A stretch of DNA of 45,596 nucleotides from CAYTOF01 sp964439435. GTDB taxonomy: Bacteria; Bacillota; Clostridia; Oscillospirales; QAMX01. Positions 24,293 to 33,635 of the stretch are shown here, in pieces; position 1 is the stretch's first letter; every line of letters begins with the position of its first letter. The stretch spans positions 1-45,596 of the forward strand of contig CAYTOF010000010.1 in assembly GCA_964439435.1 (NCBI GenBank), read 5' to 3'. Both the position numbers and the translations under genes were made by a program. The notes beneath the pieces were generated by a model. That model saw only the letters and a list, made by a program, of their open reading frames with translations, was not told where the DNA came from and did no database searches.

Positions 24293-24952
24293 CTATGAAA
24301 GCTTTGAAAGAAGCTCCTCCAAGTCCAAGTTTTTCGCGCTTGCCTGACTTATTATCAGCGAGGTGATCTCATGCACAATCCCGCTCTCCCATGTATCTTC
24401 ACGCTCCATCGCCGCGGAGGCTTTTGGCACAAAGTAAATCCGAAGGCCCTTGCCTGACATGGGCACTATACCCATACCCCGAGACAAAACACACAGATTT
24501 GAGGCGTATCCTGTATAAATCAGGGTGTCAATGTCCCGCTCCTGTAGGTATTTTGCGAAGTCATCGCTGTTATAATCTCCGTGATACAGTATCGTCGCCT
24601 CTTCTCTTTTGGCCATCTCCGCGAGATTGGCATCAATCTCCGTGTTGTGCGGGCGTGGAGGAGCTTCTGTCAGAATTAACACGGGGTGGCCGGCTTTTGC
24701 CGCTTTTTTTATCAGTGGCAGCAGTTTCTTCTCTGTGATACTCCCATAATACAAATTGAGGTTTTCATCGGGCCAGTCAATCCACGGGTCCATGATGACA
24801 AAGGCGGTGTTTTTTATGGAGATTTCCTCCTCGAAGCTGTACCATGCGTCTTTTACGGCGAGCAGCGATTCTGTCACATGGATATATTTGCCCTCATCGG
24901 ACAAAACCCAGTGGCTGTATCTCTTTGCGTGAACTCTATAGCTTTTGTGCAT
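24293..24952 (-). CDS. Isochorismatase-like cysteine hydrolase
   Basis: 219 residues. The fold is recognisable from FVIMDPWIDWP (catalytic Asp), VLILTEAPPRPHN, LIYTGYASNLCVLSRG (nucleophile Cys) and the following strand GLRIYFVPKASAAM. The superfamily includes nicotinamidase, N-carbamoyl-amino acid and ureide hydrolases. GGAGG precedes the ATG. It is the last gene of the leftward hydrolase operon, 42 nt after the heparinase-like gene. The substrate is likely an amide or carbamoyl intermediate of that pathway, which is inference. Confidence 0.82.
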   Translation of the reverse strand: MHKSYRVHAKRYSHWVLSDEGKYIHVTESLLAVKDAWYSFEEEISIKNTAFVIMDPWIDWPDENLNLYYGSITEKKLLPLIKKAAKAGHPVLILTEAPPRPHNTEIDANLAEMAKREEATILYHGDYNSDDFAKYLQERDIDTLIYTGYASNLCVLSRGMGIVPMSGKGLRIYFVPKASAAMEREDTWESGIVHEITSLIISQASAKNLDLEELLSKLS

Positions 24953-24994
24953 TTGGCCTCCGCTTTTTGTATTGTCTCCGGCTGTGATCGTCTA

Positions 24995-27655
24995 TTATTC
25001 GTCTATGATAACCTCTCCGCCGACACGTGCCTTTATCTCTGTCTTCCCGCTCCTGTCTTTTGCCATGACAAGCAGCTCCGCATTTGTCTTGAGCGCCCAG
25101 TCTTTTTGATACAGATACTCGCAGGCAGCGCTCTTTGCCACATCTTTTATGATGATCAGCTCTTTGGTCTTGACTCCCTGTGTGATTTCAATCGCCACGT
25201 GGTTGCCTTTTGAAATTGCTCCGGCATCGTCCCTCAGTTCCAATCGCTTGATATCGTCGATTTTTGAAAAATCCTTATACGGCTCAATTATGCCAACAAA
25301 GGTGGATCGGAGCGGTTCTTTTCCCTCTCTTGTCGTGGCTATGCGGGGGATGGTACTCTCAATGGGGTTGTTAAAGCTCTCCTGCACCCAGGCATCAAAG
25401 ACATATACCTGTGTGCTTTCTGTCATATCCGTGTACTTCACATGGACCTTTGACTTGTCATCTCCATAGTTGTATCTGTCCTCTATCTCAAAATCCGCTT
25501 CAAATATGTCCTCCGGGTTCACATCTATTCTGAAATCTGTCATACCCACCCTGCAAGCCTCGACATGGGCCCACGGGTTGTCTGCGGGTTTCAAATTCAA
25601 GCCCGAGGTGGTGAGTTTGGCATACTGTGTCGACATGAGCCTGTCGTGTCTTTTGCCTCCATCCACCCGAAACACATCCACCAGATAGCAATGCTCTTTG
25701 CCCATGTCGACCATCACAACCGTTCTCTCATAGCGGCACTGCCCATACATGCCCCTGCCGTCGGCGCGCAGCGCCCTGACGCCCTCGCCGTCATGCCACA
25801 AGTTGATCCGGCCTTCTGCGGAAACCTGGCATTGGCTGTCCACCAAGACCGTATTGTGTGAATATGTTTCCCTGTACCAAGCTGTCCAAGGCCCTGTCCA
25901 ACCGTCTTTGTTTACGGGGGGATAGCCAAAATCTGTCATCAGATCCAAGCCGTAAGCATACAGGCCGAGATTCAACCCGTCGTAGTGGAAATGCCCCACA
26001 TGTCCTCCGGCATCGTAATCAAGCCAGAAAACCGGGTTTTTGTCCTCGGGTCTTCTCATCAGGGCAAGGTGATATTGCATTTTGTCCACACTGCCCACGT
26101 TCAAATCCGTACCATGTTTTTGCACTATGTCTAAAACCCCTTGGCCGATGCTCTCCGGGGATTGCAAAAAGATATCATAGGGTAGTCCATCCGCACTGTT
26201 TTTATTTTCTATGTACATCAGCTTTGCATACACCGCGTCCCCGCTCAGCTCATACAACCTCCACAGGAAGGTGTACAGTGAGGGAATGGGGTTTTCGTGG
26301 GGTTGTTCTGCTCCGTCACCGGGTTGCCACAAAACCACACCCCTATATTGATCCACTTTCCGGGCAAAATTCCCAGCATCGCCGATATGGGGATAATATC
26401 CGTACAGGCACATGGTGTCGACATAAAAACGCCAGGTTTTCTTTAAATTCGGACACTTTACAAAGAGCGTCGCGAGCAAGTCCTCCTCGACATATGCATA
26501 CTCCGCAAGAAAGTTGGAAAGCTTGTGGGCCGCAAAGGCCGTGTAGTTTGGCAGGCCGTGCTCTCCTGTCGTGCCGTCGGTATGGGTAGACTTATCCGCA
26601 ATCTCCGTTATTTTTTCCAATATGAGCTCTCTGTTGTGCTCCCAACCGAGCACGGTGTGTATCGTTGTGATTGCAATGTCGGTGCCGGGGAAGTTTGTAA
26701 GAATCCTGTCCGGGTTTTGCAAGACATGCAAAAACATGTGCTCTTCAATATTTCGCTGTATGTCCGCAAAGCTCTCTTTTTTGTTTGTCTCATAGATATG
26801 GCTGCGCGGAAATTGCCTTGCCTTTGAGGACAAAAACTCCGCCAAGACTTGATCTTCTTTTATCGCATTGAAAATCCGATCATAGGCCCTTGCCATATGC
26901 AGGACATCCGAGGCTGAGTCTATCCTATATGTGATATAACCCGTTGAGCTTGAAATCTCATAGACAAGCCCCTGTGAATAATACTCAAATTCCGTGAAAA
27001 AGTCCGCAGTGCGGTCAAGCAAAATGGCAGCTCGCCTGGCATATTCGCCATCGCCTGTAACCATATAGGCCATCGAGAGCTTTTTTATGCCTTCAAGGAT
27101 GTCTGCGTTCCATGCACATCTGTAGATATAATAGCCCACGAAATACCATCTGTTTTTTCCGTCGGTATACCCTCTGCCGTCATCGACTCCATACTGATGT
27201 TGCGGGTCCTCGGTGCTTGGATGCTCTGTATTTATGAGCAGAGTTTTGTCAGCCTCTTCATAGCTAAACAGGCCGGTATCCCGATTTATACCGCTGTCAA
27301 AAAAGGCTTTGTAGTCATTTTTGGGGAACAGATCCCCGCAAAAAGGGCATGCCACTTTCCACGGTCTGTTTTCATGGTCAGTTTCCCAGGCATACATCCC
27401 AACCGTTTTGCCGCAGCTCGGACAATAGCCGTCCGACCACACCATCAATGAGCGGGGGCCGATGCTCGGCTGAAACATTTTATCCCACAGCTCATCATAG
27501 CTCAAAGCGTGCCAATAGGCTGCCTCTTTTATAATTGTCTGCTGTATGTTTTGCGCCCAGCTATGTTTTTTTGCATTTTGAATCGCATGCCCAACAAAGC
27601 TGTCGGGATAGAGATATGCGGCCTTTTTGGGTTGATACACAAATGCTGTCTTCAT
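24995..27655 (-). CDS. Heparinase II/III-like polysaccharide lyase, no signal peptide
   Basis: 886 residues. The N-terminal half is an alpha-toroid type domain. It is opened by a Cys-x2-Cys ... Cys-x2-Cys element at residues 78-106 (YCPSCGK ... ACPFCGDLFPKND) that probably binds zinc. The heparinase II/III core follows: GGHVGHFHYDGLNLGLYAYG, then YSHNTVLVDSQCQ, with the His and Tyr expected for beta-elimination of uronates. The C-terminal part is beta-sandwich-like. The protein starts MKTAFVYQPKKAAYLYPDSF with no secretion signal, so it acts in the cytoplasm on imported oligosaccharides or small uronates. It is the sixth gene of the leftward operon. The actual polymer is unknown. Confidence 0.85.
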   Translation of the reverse strand: MKTAFVYQPKKAAYLYPDSFVGHAIQNAKKHSWAQNIQQTIIKEAAYWHALSYDELWDKMFQPSIGPRSLMVWSDGYCPSCGKTVGMYAWETDHENRPWKVACPFCGDLFPKNDYKAFFDSGINRDTGLFSYEEADKTLLINTEHPSTEDPQHQYGVDDGRGYTDGKNRWYFVGYYIYRCAWNADILEGIKKLSMAYMVTGDGEYARRAAILLDRTADFFTEFEYYSQGLVYEISSSTGYITYRIDSASDVLHMARAYDRIFNAIKEDQVLAEFLSSKARQFPRSHIYETNKKESFADIQRNIEEHMFLHVLQNPDRILTNFPGTDIAITTIHTVLGWEHNRELILEKITEIADKSTHTDGTTGEHGLPNYTAFAAHKLSNFLAEYAYVEEDLLATLFVKCPNLKKTWRFYVDTMCLYGYYPHIGDAGNFARKVDQYRGVVLWQPGDGAEQPHENPIPSLYTFLWRLYELSGDAVYAKLMYIENKNSADGLPYDIFLQSPESIGQGVLDIVQKHGTDLNVGSVDKMQYHLALMRRPEDKNPVFWLDYDAGGHVGHFHYDGLNLGLYAYGLDLMTDFGYPPVNKDGWTGPWTAWYRETYSHNTVLVDSQCQVSAEGRINLWHDGEGVRALRADGRGMYGQCRYERTVVMVDMGKEHCYLVDVFRVDGGKRHDRLMSTQYAKLTTSGLNLKPADNPWAHVEACRVGMTDFRIDVNPEDIFEADFEIEDRYNYGDDKSKVHVKYTDMTESTQVYVFDAWVQESFNNPIESTIPRIATTREGKEPLRSTFVGIIEPYKDFSKIDDIKRLELRDDAGAISKGNHVAIEITQGVKTKELIIIKDVAKSAACEYLYQKDWALKTNAELLVMAKDRSGKTEIKARVGGEVIIDE

Positions 27656-27680
27656 AAAACCACCGCTTTGCTTTTATTGG

Positions 27681-29279
27681 TTATTTCTTTTCAAAGCACC
27701 TGTCCAAAAGTTTTTTCATGTTTTCACCGAGTATTTTCTTCTTGTCATCCTCGGATATCTTGGCATAGCACACCCAAGCCAGCTGCGGCGCCGGGTCTCT
27801 CATGGGCATGTCTGAGCCAAAGAGCACCTTTTCCGCTCCGACTTCGTCCACCATATACTCTATCACGCCATTTGTGAGGGCTGTGTAGGTGATTTCCAAG
27901 AAGACATTCTTTCTCCCCTTGGCAGCGGCGCACGCGGACGCGGCAATCGTATAGGAAATGCCGGAGTGAGCTATGATGAAGGCCAGGTTTTTATATTTGT
28001 CGCTCAGCTTTTCCACTTTTCTGTGTATATCCGGGCTTTCGGAATGGATAAGCGCAAAGAGCGAGTGCTTGTCGCCGTATTCAAACCACTTGTCGTAACA
28101 CGGATCCAACAGGTCAAATCGGTGATGGGGATGATATGGCTTTATACCGCAAAAACCGCATTCTCTGTGGTAGTAGTTCAAGACATTTTCCAAGTCCTTG
28201 CCGTAATGCGGGTTGTAGGTGGCATATGCCTCTATTCTGCCGGGGTAGTTTTCCTTTGCCGCAAGGGCTGTCTCATTTGCGTCGTCCCCTGTGGTGGTGA
28301 TACCCTCCCAAGGGCTTGTGACCATCAGGTCGAAGCCCAGGGCGTCCATCTTCTCCACCATTTGATGCTCATCTCCATTGTATATGGGCGTTGAGGTGAC
28401 CATCTGGTGGGAGTAATCGATCATGTGTGTGTGCGAATCTATGACGAGAATATCATCCAGCGGCAAGCCTTTGTCCATCGTTTGGGCGATGCTGTCCAGC
28501 TCACACAGGGCTTCGTCATACAGTGGCAGGGCATTCAAATCTATCTTGAAGAGCTTTGCGGCATTTCCCGCCGCCACTTTGTCCTTGTCGTCCTCACTCA
28601 GCTTGGAATACTCCACAAGGGATTTCAGGGCGCCCACGGACTTGTTGGGATAGTCGCTGCCAAAGAGCACACGCTCAATGCCGAAGTAGCGTTTGCAGAG
28701 ATCCAAAATGTCATTTGCCTGGTTTGAGCTGAACTCGATATACAGATTTTGGTATCTCTCCATCAATCTAAACACGCGCCTGTTAGTCGACCAGTATGTG
28801 CCGCAGAGCAGTATTTTCAGATCCCTGTATTCATGGAGCACTTCCCTGAGATCTTTCATATTCACTTCGCTAAAATCCACGATTAAGGGAATGTCTCTGC
28901 TTGTCAAAAACTCCGCCGTGGTGTCCAGAGTAAAGGGGTCAAACCCGTGGTTGGCGGTGGAGGGGTACATTTTGAAGGCCCTTATCCCCGCATCGGCGAG
29001 GTTTTGAAGATATGTATCCCCTTGTCTCAGCTCATATTTCAAATCAGGCAGGATAGTCGCCACCCCATACAGCCTTTCGTTTCGCTTTATGGCATCCAGT
29101 ATCTGTGTGTTGCCCTTCACCGCCGAATAGTCCTTTGAGGTGCGGCTGCTTGCCAGCGCCCCGTGTATTTGGCAGTATTGCATCTCCTCTATCAGGTCCT
29201 GCACTTTATACGGCAATGCGGCGTCTTTGTTGTTTGAGCGCCCCACCGCGACGTTTACATCCAAGTATACCCTTTGCAT
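27681..29279 (-). CDS. Tandem amidohydrolase-2 protein; N-terminal half lacks metal ligands
   Basis: 532 residues made of two fused amidohydrolase-2 (TIM-barrel) units. The second (about 275-532) has the metal motif VIDSHTHM (His283, His285), LIHSES, IIAHSG, and VLFGSDMPMRDP with its Asp. The first (1-245) has the same barrel order but reads YLDVNV where DxHxH belongs, IVDFSEV and LLCGTYW where His ligands are expected, and keeps only the Asp in VLFGSDYPN. Each half ends in LSEDDKDKV or ISEDDKKKI before N-A-KLF/M-KLL. One active site and one pseudo-site are therefore likely. Members hydrolyse lactones or decarboxylate; the substrate here is unknown. AAGGAG precedes the ATG. Confidence 0.87.
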   Translation of the reverse strand: MQRVYLDVNVAVGRSNNKDAALPYKVQDLIEEMQYCQIHGALASSRTSKDYSAVKGNTQILDAIKRNERLYGVATILPDLKYELRQGDTYLQNLADAGIRAFKMYPSTANHGFDPFTLDTTAEFLTSRDIPLIVDFSEVNMKDLREVLHEYRDLKILLCGTYWSTNRRVFRLMERYQNLYIEFSSNQANDILDLCKRYFGIERVLFGSDYPNKSVGALKSLVEYSKLSEDDKDKVAAGNAAKLFKIDLNALPLYDEALCELDSIAQTMDKGLPLDDILVIDSHTHMIDYSHQMVTSTPIYNGDEHQMVEKMDALGFDLMVTSPWEGITTTGDDANETALAAKENYPGRIEAYATYNPHYGKDLENVLNYYHRECGFCGIKPYHPHHRFDLLDPCYDKWFEYGDKHSLFALIHSESPDIHRKVEKLSDKYKNLAFIIAHSGISYTIAASACAAAKGRKNVFLEITYTALTNGVIEYMVDEVGAEKVLFGSDMPMRDPAPQLAWVCYAKISEDDKKKILGENMKKLLDRCFEKK

Positions 29280-29309
29280 GGCAATTGCTCCTTATTGTTA
29301 TATTCAGAT

Positions 29310-30110
29310 TTACAATGCTCTTATAAGATCCTTTGTCGAAAAAACAAATCCAAACAGCACAGAGGTTTGCCACATGGACAGCTCCTTGCACACCTCATCC
29401 TTGGCGGTCTCCCGATTTTCAACGGCGGTGACAGCTTCTTTTAAGACAGAGCACATGATGCCGCGTCTGCTCATATCCACCATGCCACCGGGAGAGAAGA
29501 GCAGACAGACATTGATGGCAAAACCTGTGTACAGCAGATGGTTGACACCGTCTTCCTTGCACAGCGCAAAAAGCTGATTGCTGCTCTCCGCTATGCCCTC
29601 ATCGCCCTGCGGCCGCGCCTCGGGCAGAAAGTCTATCTCCTTTCCGAGCTGTTCATATCCTTTGAAGTTTTTTATACCCGGAAACACATTTTCAGAGTGA
29701 AATCTTCTCATCTGCCGCAACACTTCGTCTTCTTTGGCTCTTTCAAGCACAATTTCAGGTTCGGCCATTGACACAGCTCTCTCATATCCCGGATACTTTT
29801 TATAGTAGTCGCCGCCCCCCACCACGTGATAGAGCTTCATGTCCGATGAGCGCACGGCTGCCAATAGGCTCGGATATATGTTTTTGGATATCTCTATGGA
29901 TCTCGGCACGTATTCACAGGCATCATAGGGTGCGGGGTTCTTCTCCCTGCTGCCCACATCCCAGGCGTGCATCACAATCACTGCGGTCTTTTTGGGGTCA
30001 ATTGTAAGGAGCGTTTCCGCCCAACCCCCATAACCTTTAGCCGGCACATCCAGGGAGTAATCCGCACCGTGTTGTCTGTAATAACTTGCGGGCAAGCTTA
30101 TCTTATCCAT
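29310..30110 (-). CDS. Isochorismatase-like cysteine hydrolase, second copy
   Basis: 266 residues. KKTAVIVMHAWDVGS occupies the first strand and LLYTGFAINVCLLFSPGG carries the nucleophile Cys. Where relatives have the catalytic Asp after the first strand, this protein appears to have His (VMHAWD), with an Asp three residues later; either the Asp has moved or the chemistry differs. Only fold-level likeness to the 24293-24952 protein is evident, so they are not a recent duplication. AGGAG precedes the ATG. It lies 30 nt before the tandem amidohydrolase gene. Confidence 0.78.
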   Translation of the reverse strand: MDKISLPASYYRQHGADYSLDVPAKGYGGWAETLLTIDPKKTAVIVMHAWDVGSREKNPAPYDACEYVPRSIEISKNIYPSLLAAVRSSDMKLYHVVGGGDYYKKYPGYERAVSMAEPEIVLERAKEDEVLRQMRRFHSENVFPGIKNFKGYEQLGKEIDFLPEARPQGDEGIAESSNQLFALCKEDGVNHLLYTGFAINVCLLFSPGGMVDMSRRGIMCSVLKEAVTAVENRETAKDEVCKELSMWQTSVLFGFVFSTKDLIRAL

Positions 30111-30153
30111 ATGGCTTCTCTCCTTTGAAAAACTTCACATGCAGCTTCTCTGT

Positions 30154-31335
30154 CTATGCATTTTCTTCCAGCCAGCGTATGGCACCATGGGCAAGAGCAG
30201 CTGCTCCGTATATCAGGGCATCCTCATTGAAAACAACGGTCGGATTGTGCAAGCTGCCACCTTTGTAGCGCTCGTTTTTACCTCCCGCTCCCAGCAGAAA
30301 ATACCCGCTGGGCACTTTTTGTGCGATAAAGGCAAAGTCCTCAGAGCACATCTCACTTTCAATATATGTGTTTTTGATTCCAAGCTCCTCTGTGTATTTT
30401 ATAAGCTCGCGGGCAGTTTTGGCATCGTTTTTCAAAGCGGGTATTTCACCCATGAATTCAATCGTGCATTCCGCGCGGTATTTCTCGGCCGTCAGGGTGC
30501 TTATCTTGACCATCCGCTGTTTTATAAACTCCCTGGTACGCTCATCAAAAGTCCTCAGAGTGCCCTCCAAAATCGCTGTTTCCGGTATTATGTTTGGGGC
30601 ATCCCCTGCTTTGAATATGCCCACGGTCAAAACCGCGGTGTCCTTTGCCGAGATCTCCCGCGCAATTATCTCGTTTAGCGAGGTGTGTATGGAGGCTCCC
30701 ACAATTATAGGGTCGATTGACAGCTCAGGCCTTGCGCCGTGCCCGCCTTTGCCCTTTATGGTTATTTTGAATCTGTCTTGGGAGGACATGATGGTGCCAT
30801 CTGTCCAGGCTATGAGCCCCGCTTCAATCTCCCCGGGCCATATGTGAAAGGCCATCGCTGCGCTCACCTCGGGCTCTTTTAGCAAGCCTCCCGCTATCAT
30901 TGCCCTCGCCCCCGTCAATCCCTCTTCATCGGGTTGAAATACCAGGCGAACCATGCCCTTCAGCTCGTTTTCTCTTTCTTTTAAAAGCCTGGCCGCACCG
31001 AGCAACATCGCCATGTGCATATCGTGGCCGCAGGCGTGCATATTTGTGTTTTTTGAACTGAAGTCCAGGTCTGTTTTCTCGACTATGGGCAGTGCGTCCA
31101 TATCCGCCCGCAGCAAGAAGGTCTTGCCCGAGCGTGGATCCCCCAAATCAGCTATGATGCCGTTTTTGGAGATCTCCCTTGGGAAGTAGCCCATTTCGCG
31201 CAATTTCTCGGCAACAAAGGAGGCGGTGGCGTCCAACTCATCCGAGATTTCCGGATTGGCGTGGAGCCATCTTCTGCTTGCCTTTATTTCATCCTCAAAC
31301 GTGCGCGCTCTGTCCAATAAGTTTTCTAAAGACAT
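30154..31335 (-). CDS. M20 family amidohydrolase (N-acyl amino acid/hippurate hydrolase type)
   Basis: 393 residues, typical of the M20D group. Metal-site motifs are all present: LRADMDALPI, MHACGHDMHMAML, FQPDEEGLTGARAM, MAFHIWPGE and MCSEDFAFIAQKVPSG. The dimerisation (lid) domain starts near SSQDRFKITIKGKGGHGA. These enzymes release acyl groups from N-acyl amino acids or amino sugars. No signal peptide is present. In the operon it sits between the DapA-like aldolase and the cysteine hydrolase, so deacylation of an intermediate is the plausible job. Confidence 0.93.
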   Translation of the reverse strand: MSLENLLDRARTFEDEIKASRRWLHANPEISDELDATASFVAEKLREMGYFPREISKNGIIADLGDPRSGKTFLLRADMDALPIVEKTDLDFSSKNTNMHACGHDMHMAMLLGAARLLKERENELKGMVRLVFQPDEEGLTGARAMIAGGLLKEPEVSAAMAFHIWPGEIEAGLIAWTDGTIMSSQDRFKITIKGKGGHGARPELSIDPIIVGASIHTSLNEIIAREISAKDTAVLTVGIFKAGDAPNIIPETAILEGTLRTFDERTREFIKQRMVKISTLTAEKYRAECTIEFMGEIPALKNDAKTARELIKYTEELGIKNTYIESEMCSEDFAFIAQKVPSGYFLLGAGGKNERYKGGSLHNPTVVFNEDALIYGAAALAHGAIRWLEENA

Positions 31336-31395
31336 ACATACCTTGCCTTTCCGCCGGTCGAAGCTGTTTTTTTAGAAGGTCAATCTGAAAACCTG

Positions 31396-32454
31396 TCAAT
31401 TGTCACGAGCGAGAAATTGGCTGACAAAATCATCGTCGATCAGCTCGCCGTATGCATGGCGCACACGCTCTATCTCCCGGGCTTGTCCCGGAGAAAGCCT
31501 TTGCACCGGGTCAAGGCACAGAGCTGATTTGAGCAGGCCCTGTCTGTACAGCACCTCATTGATGCCGGCAATACAGCCGGCGAAATTGTTGGCCGTGTCA
31601 AACACTGCGGAGTTCATATCTGTTATTTGCGCCGAAAGCATCACAAGCTCAGGGGTTATCTCCCCTTTTTGGGCTGCGGACTTGCATTTGTCAAAGACCT
31701 CAACCGCTTTGTGTGTCCACACAGCCCAGTGGCCGAGCAAACCGCCCACAATCCGCTTTTCTTTTACGCCCAGTTTGAAATTGGTCAACAAATCCATCAG
31801 GATATTGTCGTCATTTCCCGTATACAGGGCGATTTCGTCCGCTCTTTTTGACATGGCCGCGGCGCGCACAACCTCAAGGGTGGCATATCTGTCAAAGGGT
31901 GCGCACTTGATGGCGATGACACCGGGGATATCGCACAGCTGCCTCAAATGCTCAAAGGAAAACCTTCTCCCCCCCACAGCCTCTTGCAGATAAAATCCAA
32001 ATACAGGCAAAATCTCCGCAACGGCCTTCGTGCGCTCGATCAGCTCTTGCTCAGTCAAGTCTTTCAAGCCGCCCGGGCTCAAAAGAGCGCTGTCATATCC
32101 AAGTCGCTTTGCGCTTTCCGCTTCGGAAACAGCTTGGGCCGTCTCTCCGCAAGCACCGGCAATCTTTATTATGACCTTGTCGTTTTTCTCCTCATAGAGG
32201 GAGATCTCCCGGGAGGCAACCTCCAAAACCCTTTCAAAAAGACCGTATTGAGGCTGTCTTATCTCAAACTGAGTCGTGTGCACTCCCACGGCTATCCCTT
32301 GAACGCCCGCCTCAAGATAGTATCTTATCAGGCGCCGCTGTGAAAACTCGTCAAAGATTTCCTCTTCATCCAACGCCAGGGGCATAGCGCTGATAAAGGC
32401 TCCCTGTGCGATCATATTATATGCGATTTCTTTTCTTTTCATGGATACATTCAT
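31396..32454 (-). CDS. Dihydrodipicolinate synthase/N-acetylneuraminate lyase family aldolase
   Basis: 352 residues, longer than DapA (about 292) mainly by a C-terminal helical extension. The class I aldolase barrel shows the Schiff-base lysine Lys183 in GVIAIKCAPF and the tyrosine Tyr155 in VFGFYLQEA. The usual GTTGE loop reads GVHTTQFE, so the alpha-ketoacid site differs from lysine biosynthesis DapA. The ATG starts 2 nt after the epimerase stop, and its ribosome site lies within the last epimerase codons, which indicates coupling. A 2-keto-3-deoxy sugar acid aldolase or dehydratase role is inferred from the operon. Confidence 0.87.
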   Translation of the reverse strand: MNVSMKRKEIAYNMIAQGAFISAMPLALDEEEIFDEFSQRRLIRYYLEAGVQGIAVGVHTTQFEIRQPQYGLFERVLEVASREISLYEEKNDKVIIKIAGACGETAQAVSEAESAKRLGYDSALLSPGGLKDLTEQELIERTKAVAEILPVFGFYLQEAVGGRRFSFEHLRQLCDIPGVIAIKCAPFDRYATLEVVRAAAMSKRADEIALYTGNDDNILMDLLTNFKLGVKEKRIVGGLLGHWAVWTHKAVEVFDKCKSAAQKGEITPELVMLSAQITDMNSAVFDTANNFAGCIAGINEVLYRQGLLKSALCLDPVQRLSPGQAREIERVRHAYGELIDDDFVSQFLARDN

Positions 32455-32456
32455 TT

Positions 32457-33500
32457 TTAATAAACTCCGTCTTTCACTTCAAAATGTGTGGGTTTGCCAA
32501 GGCCTCTGCCACCCTGCAACAGCCAGTCCGCCTGCATTTCCAGCAGTTGCTCAAATGCAAATTGCGGTGCGCCAAATAGGCCCAAAGCCTTGGAAGCGTC
32601 GTTTAGCAGGGCGCTCGTCCCCTCGTATTCTTCATATATCGGCCCTATGTTTAAAAGTTGTCCAAGCCGCTCCGCCGTATATTTTACAGACACAGTTTCC
32701 GGGCCTGTTATATTTAAAATCGATGCGGGGGAGGCGGTGTGCAGCAGGGATCTGATGGCCCATTCATTCGCACTCCCTTGCCATATGCAGTTGAAATATG
32801 GAGCTGCCAGGGAGATGGGCTGCCTGTTTTGTATCCTCTGCGCGATGTCATAAATCACACCATATCTCAAATCCACCGCATAATTCAATCTGTAGGTCAA
32901 CACTTTTGTTCCAAAGTGTTGCGCCGCATATTCAAATATCCTCTCGCGGGCAAGACAGCTCATGGCATATTCCCCAATCGGAGAGGGTTGTGTGTCCTCT
33001 GTGCTGCCCTTCGCCCCTTTATTTGTATCTACCATGGGGTAGATATTGCCTGACGAAAAAACAACCATGTTGGCACCCTTGAATCTGTGGGAGACAAGGG
33101 CCGGCACTGCGGCATTTATTGCCCAGGTGGAGGAAATATCATCCTCGGAGCCGAATTTTTTCCCGGCCATGTATATGATGTTTTCAACATCGGGCAATTT
33201 TTGTATCCCTTTGACGTCGAGCAGGTCACAGGAAATGGCCCTGATATCCTGCTTTTCAAGGGTCTCCAAAACACTTTTGTCTGAAAACCGCGAGATTGCA
33301 ATGACCTCTTTTGAAACTCCGGCTTTTGTCGCGGCGTTTCTGATAAGCCTGCACAGGGAAGGTCCCATTTTTCCGCCGGCACCCAAAACCATGATGTCTC
33401 CATCGATATTTTTCATATCCTCTATGAGGGCCCTGGTGGGTGTTGCCAGCAACTCCTCCAGTCGCTCCTCATCAAAGGGACCATCGTGTAAATTATGCAT
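32457..33500 (-). CDS. NAD-dependent epimerase/dehydratase (short-chain, extended)
   Basis: 347 residues. The nucleotide loop is IMVLGAGGKMGPSLCRLI, followed by AISRFSDK and NIIYMAGKKFG. The catalytic pattern (Ser ... Tyr-x3-Lys) is altered: the region reads FSSGNIYPM and PSPIGEYAMSCLARER, so Tyr is present with x3-Cys rather than Lys in the usual spacing. The first visible domain starts only after about 30 residues (LLATPTRALIEDMKNIDGD). It is the first full gene of the hydrolase operon, after a leader with a small open frame. GAGGAGAAGG precedes the ATG. The family converts sugars, often at the nucleotide level; the substrate is not deducible. Confidence 0.8.
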   Translation of the reverse strand: MHNLHDGPFDEERLEELLATPTRALIEDMKNIDGDIMVLGAGGKMGPSLCRLIRNAATKAGVSKEVIAISRFSDKSVLETLEKQDIRAISCDLLDVKGIQKLPDVENIIYMAGKKFGSEDDISSTWAINAAVPALVSHRFKGANMVVFSSGNIYPMVDTNKGAKGSTEDTQPSPIGEYAMSCLARERIFEYAAQHFGTKVLTYRLNYAVDLRYGVIYDIAQRIQNRQPISLAAPYFNCIWQGSANEWAIRSLLHTASPASILNITGPETVSVKYTAERLGQLLNIGPIYEEYEGTSALLNDASKALGLFGAPQFAFEQLLEMQADWLLQGGRGLGKPTHFEVKDGVY

Positions 33501-33596
33501 TCTGCCTTCTCCTCACTGATAATTTGGTTGTATTAAAAAGGCCGCAAAGCGTTGTATACCGCTCTTTGAGCGCTCCCCTATTTGCCAATTGATCTC

Positions 33597-33614
33597 TCAA
33601 AGGAGCTCTGCCAT
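33597..33614 (-). CDS. Possible 5-codon leader open frame (MAELL) in the hydrolase operon leader
   Basis: On the minus strand AGGAGG (33626-33621) stands six bases before an ATG (33614-33612). The frame stops after five codons with TGA, yet continues open for about 27 more codons to a TGA just before the ribosome site of the epimerase gene. It may be a translated leader or the ruined start of a small gene. It lies right after the predicted transcription start. Confidence 0.4.
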   Translation of the reverse strand: MAELL

Positions 33615-33635
33615 GTTTTGCCTCCTATATGTTTT

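Noticed and set aside
25858..26589. A 243-codon plus-strand frame inside the heparinase-like gene
   Set aside because: Antisense to a long, motif-bearing gene.
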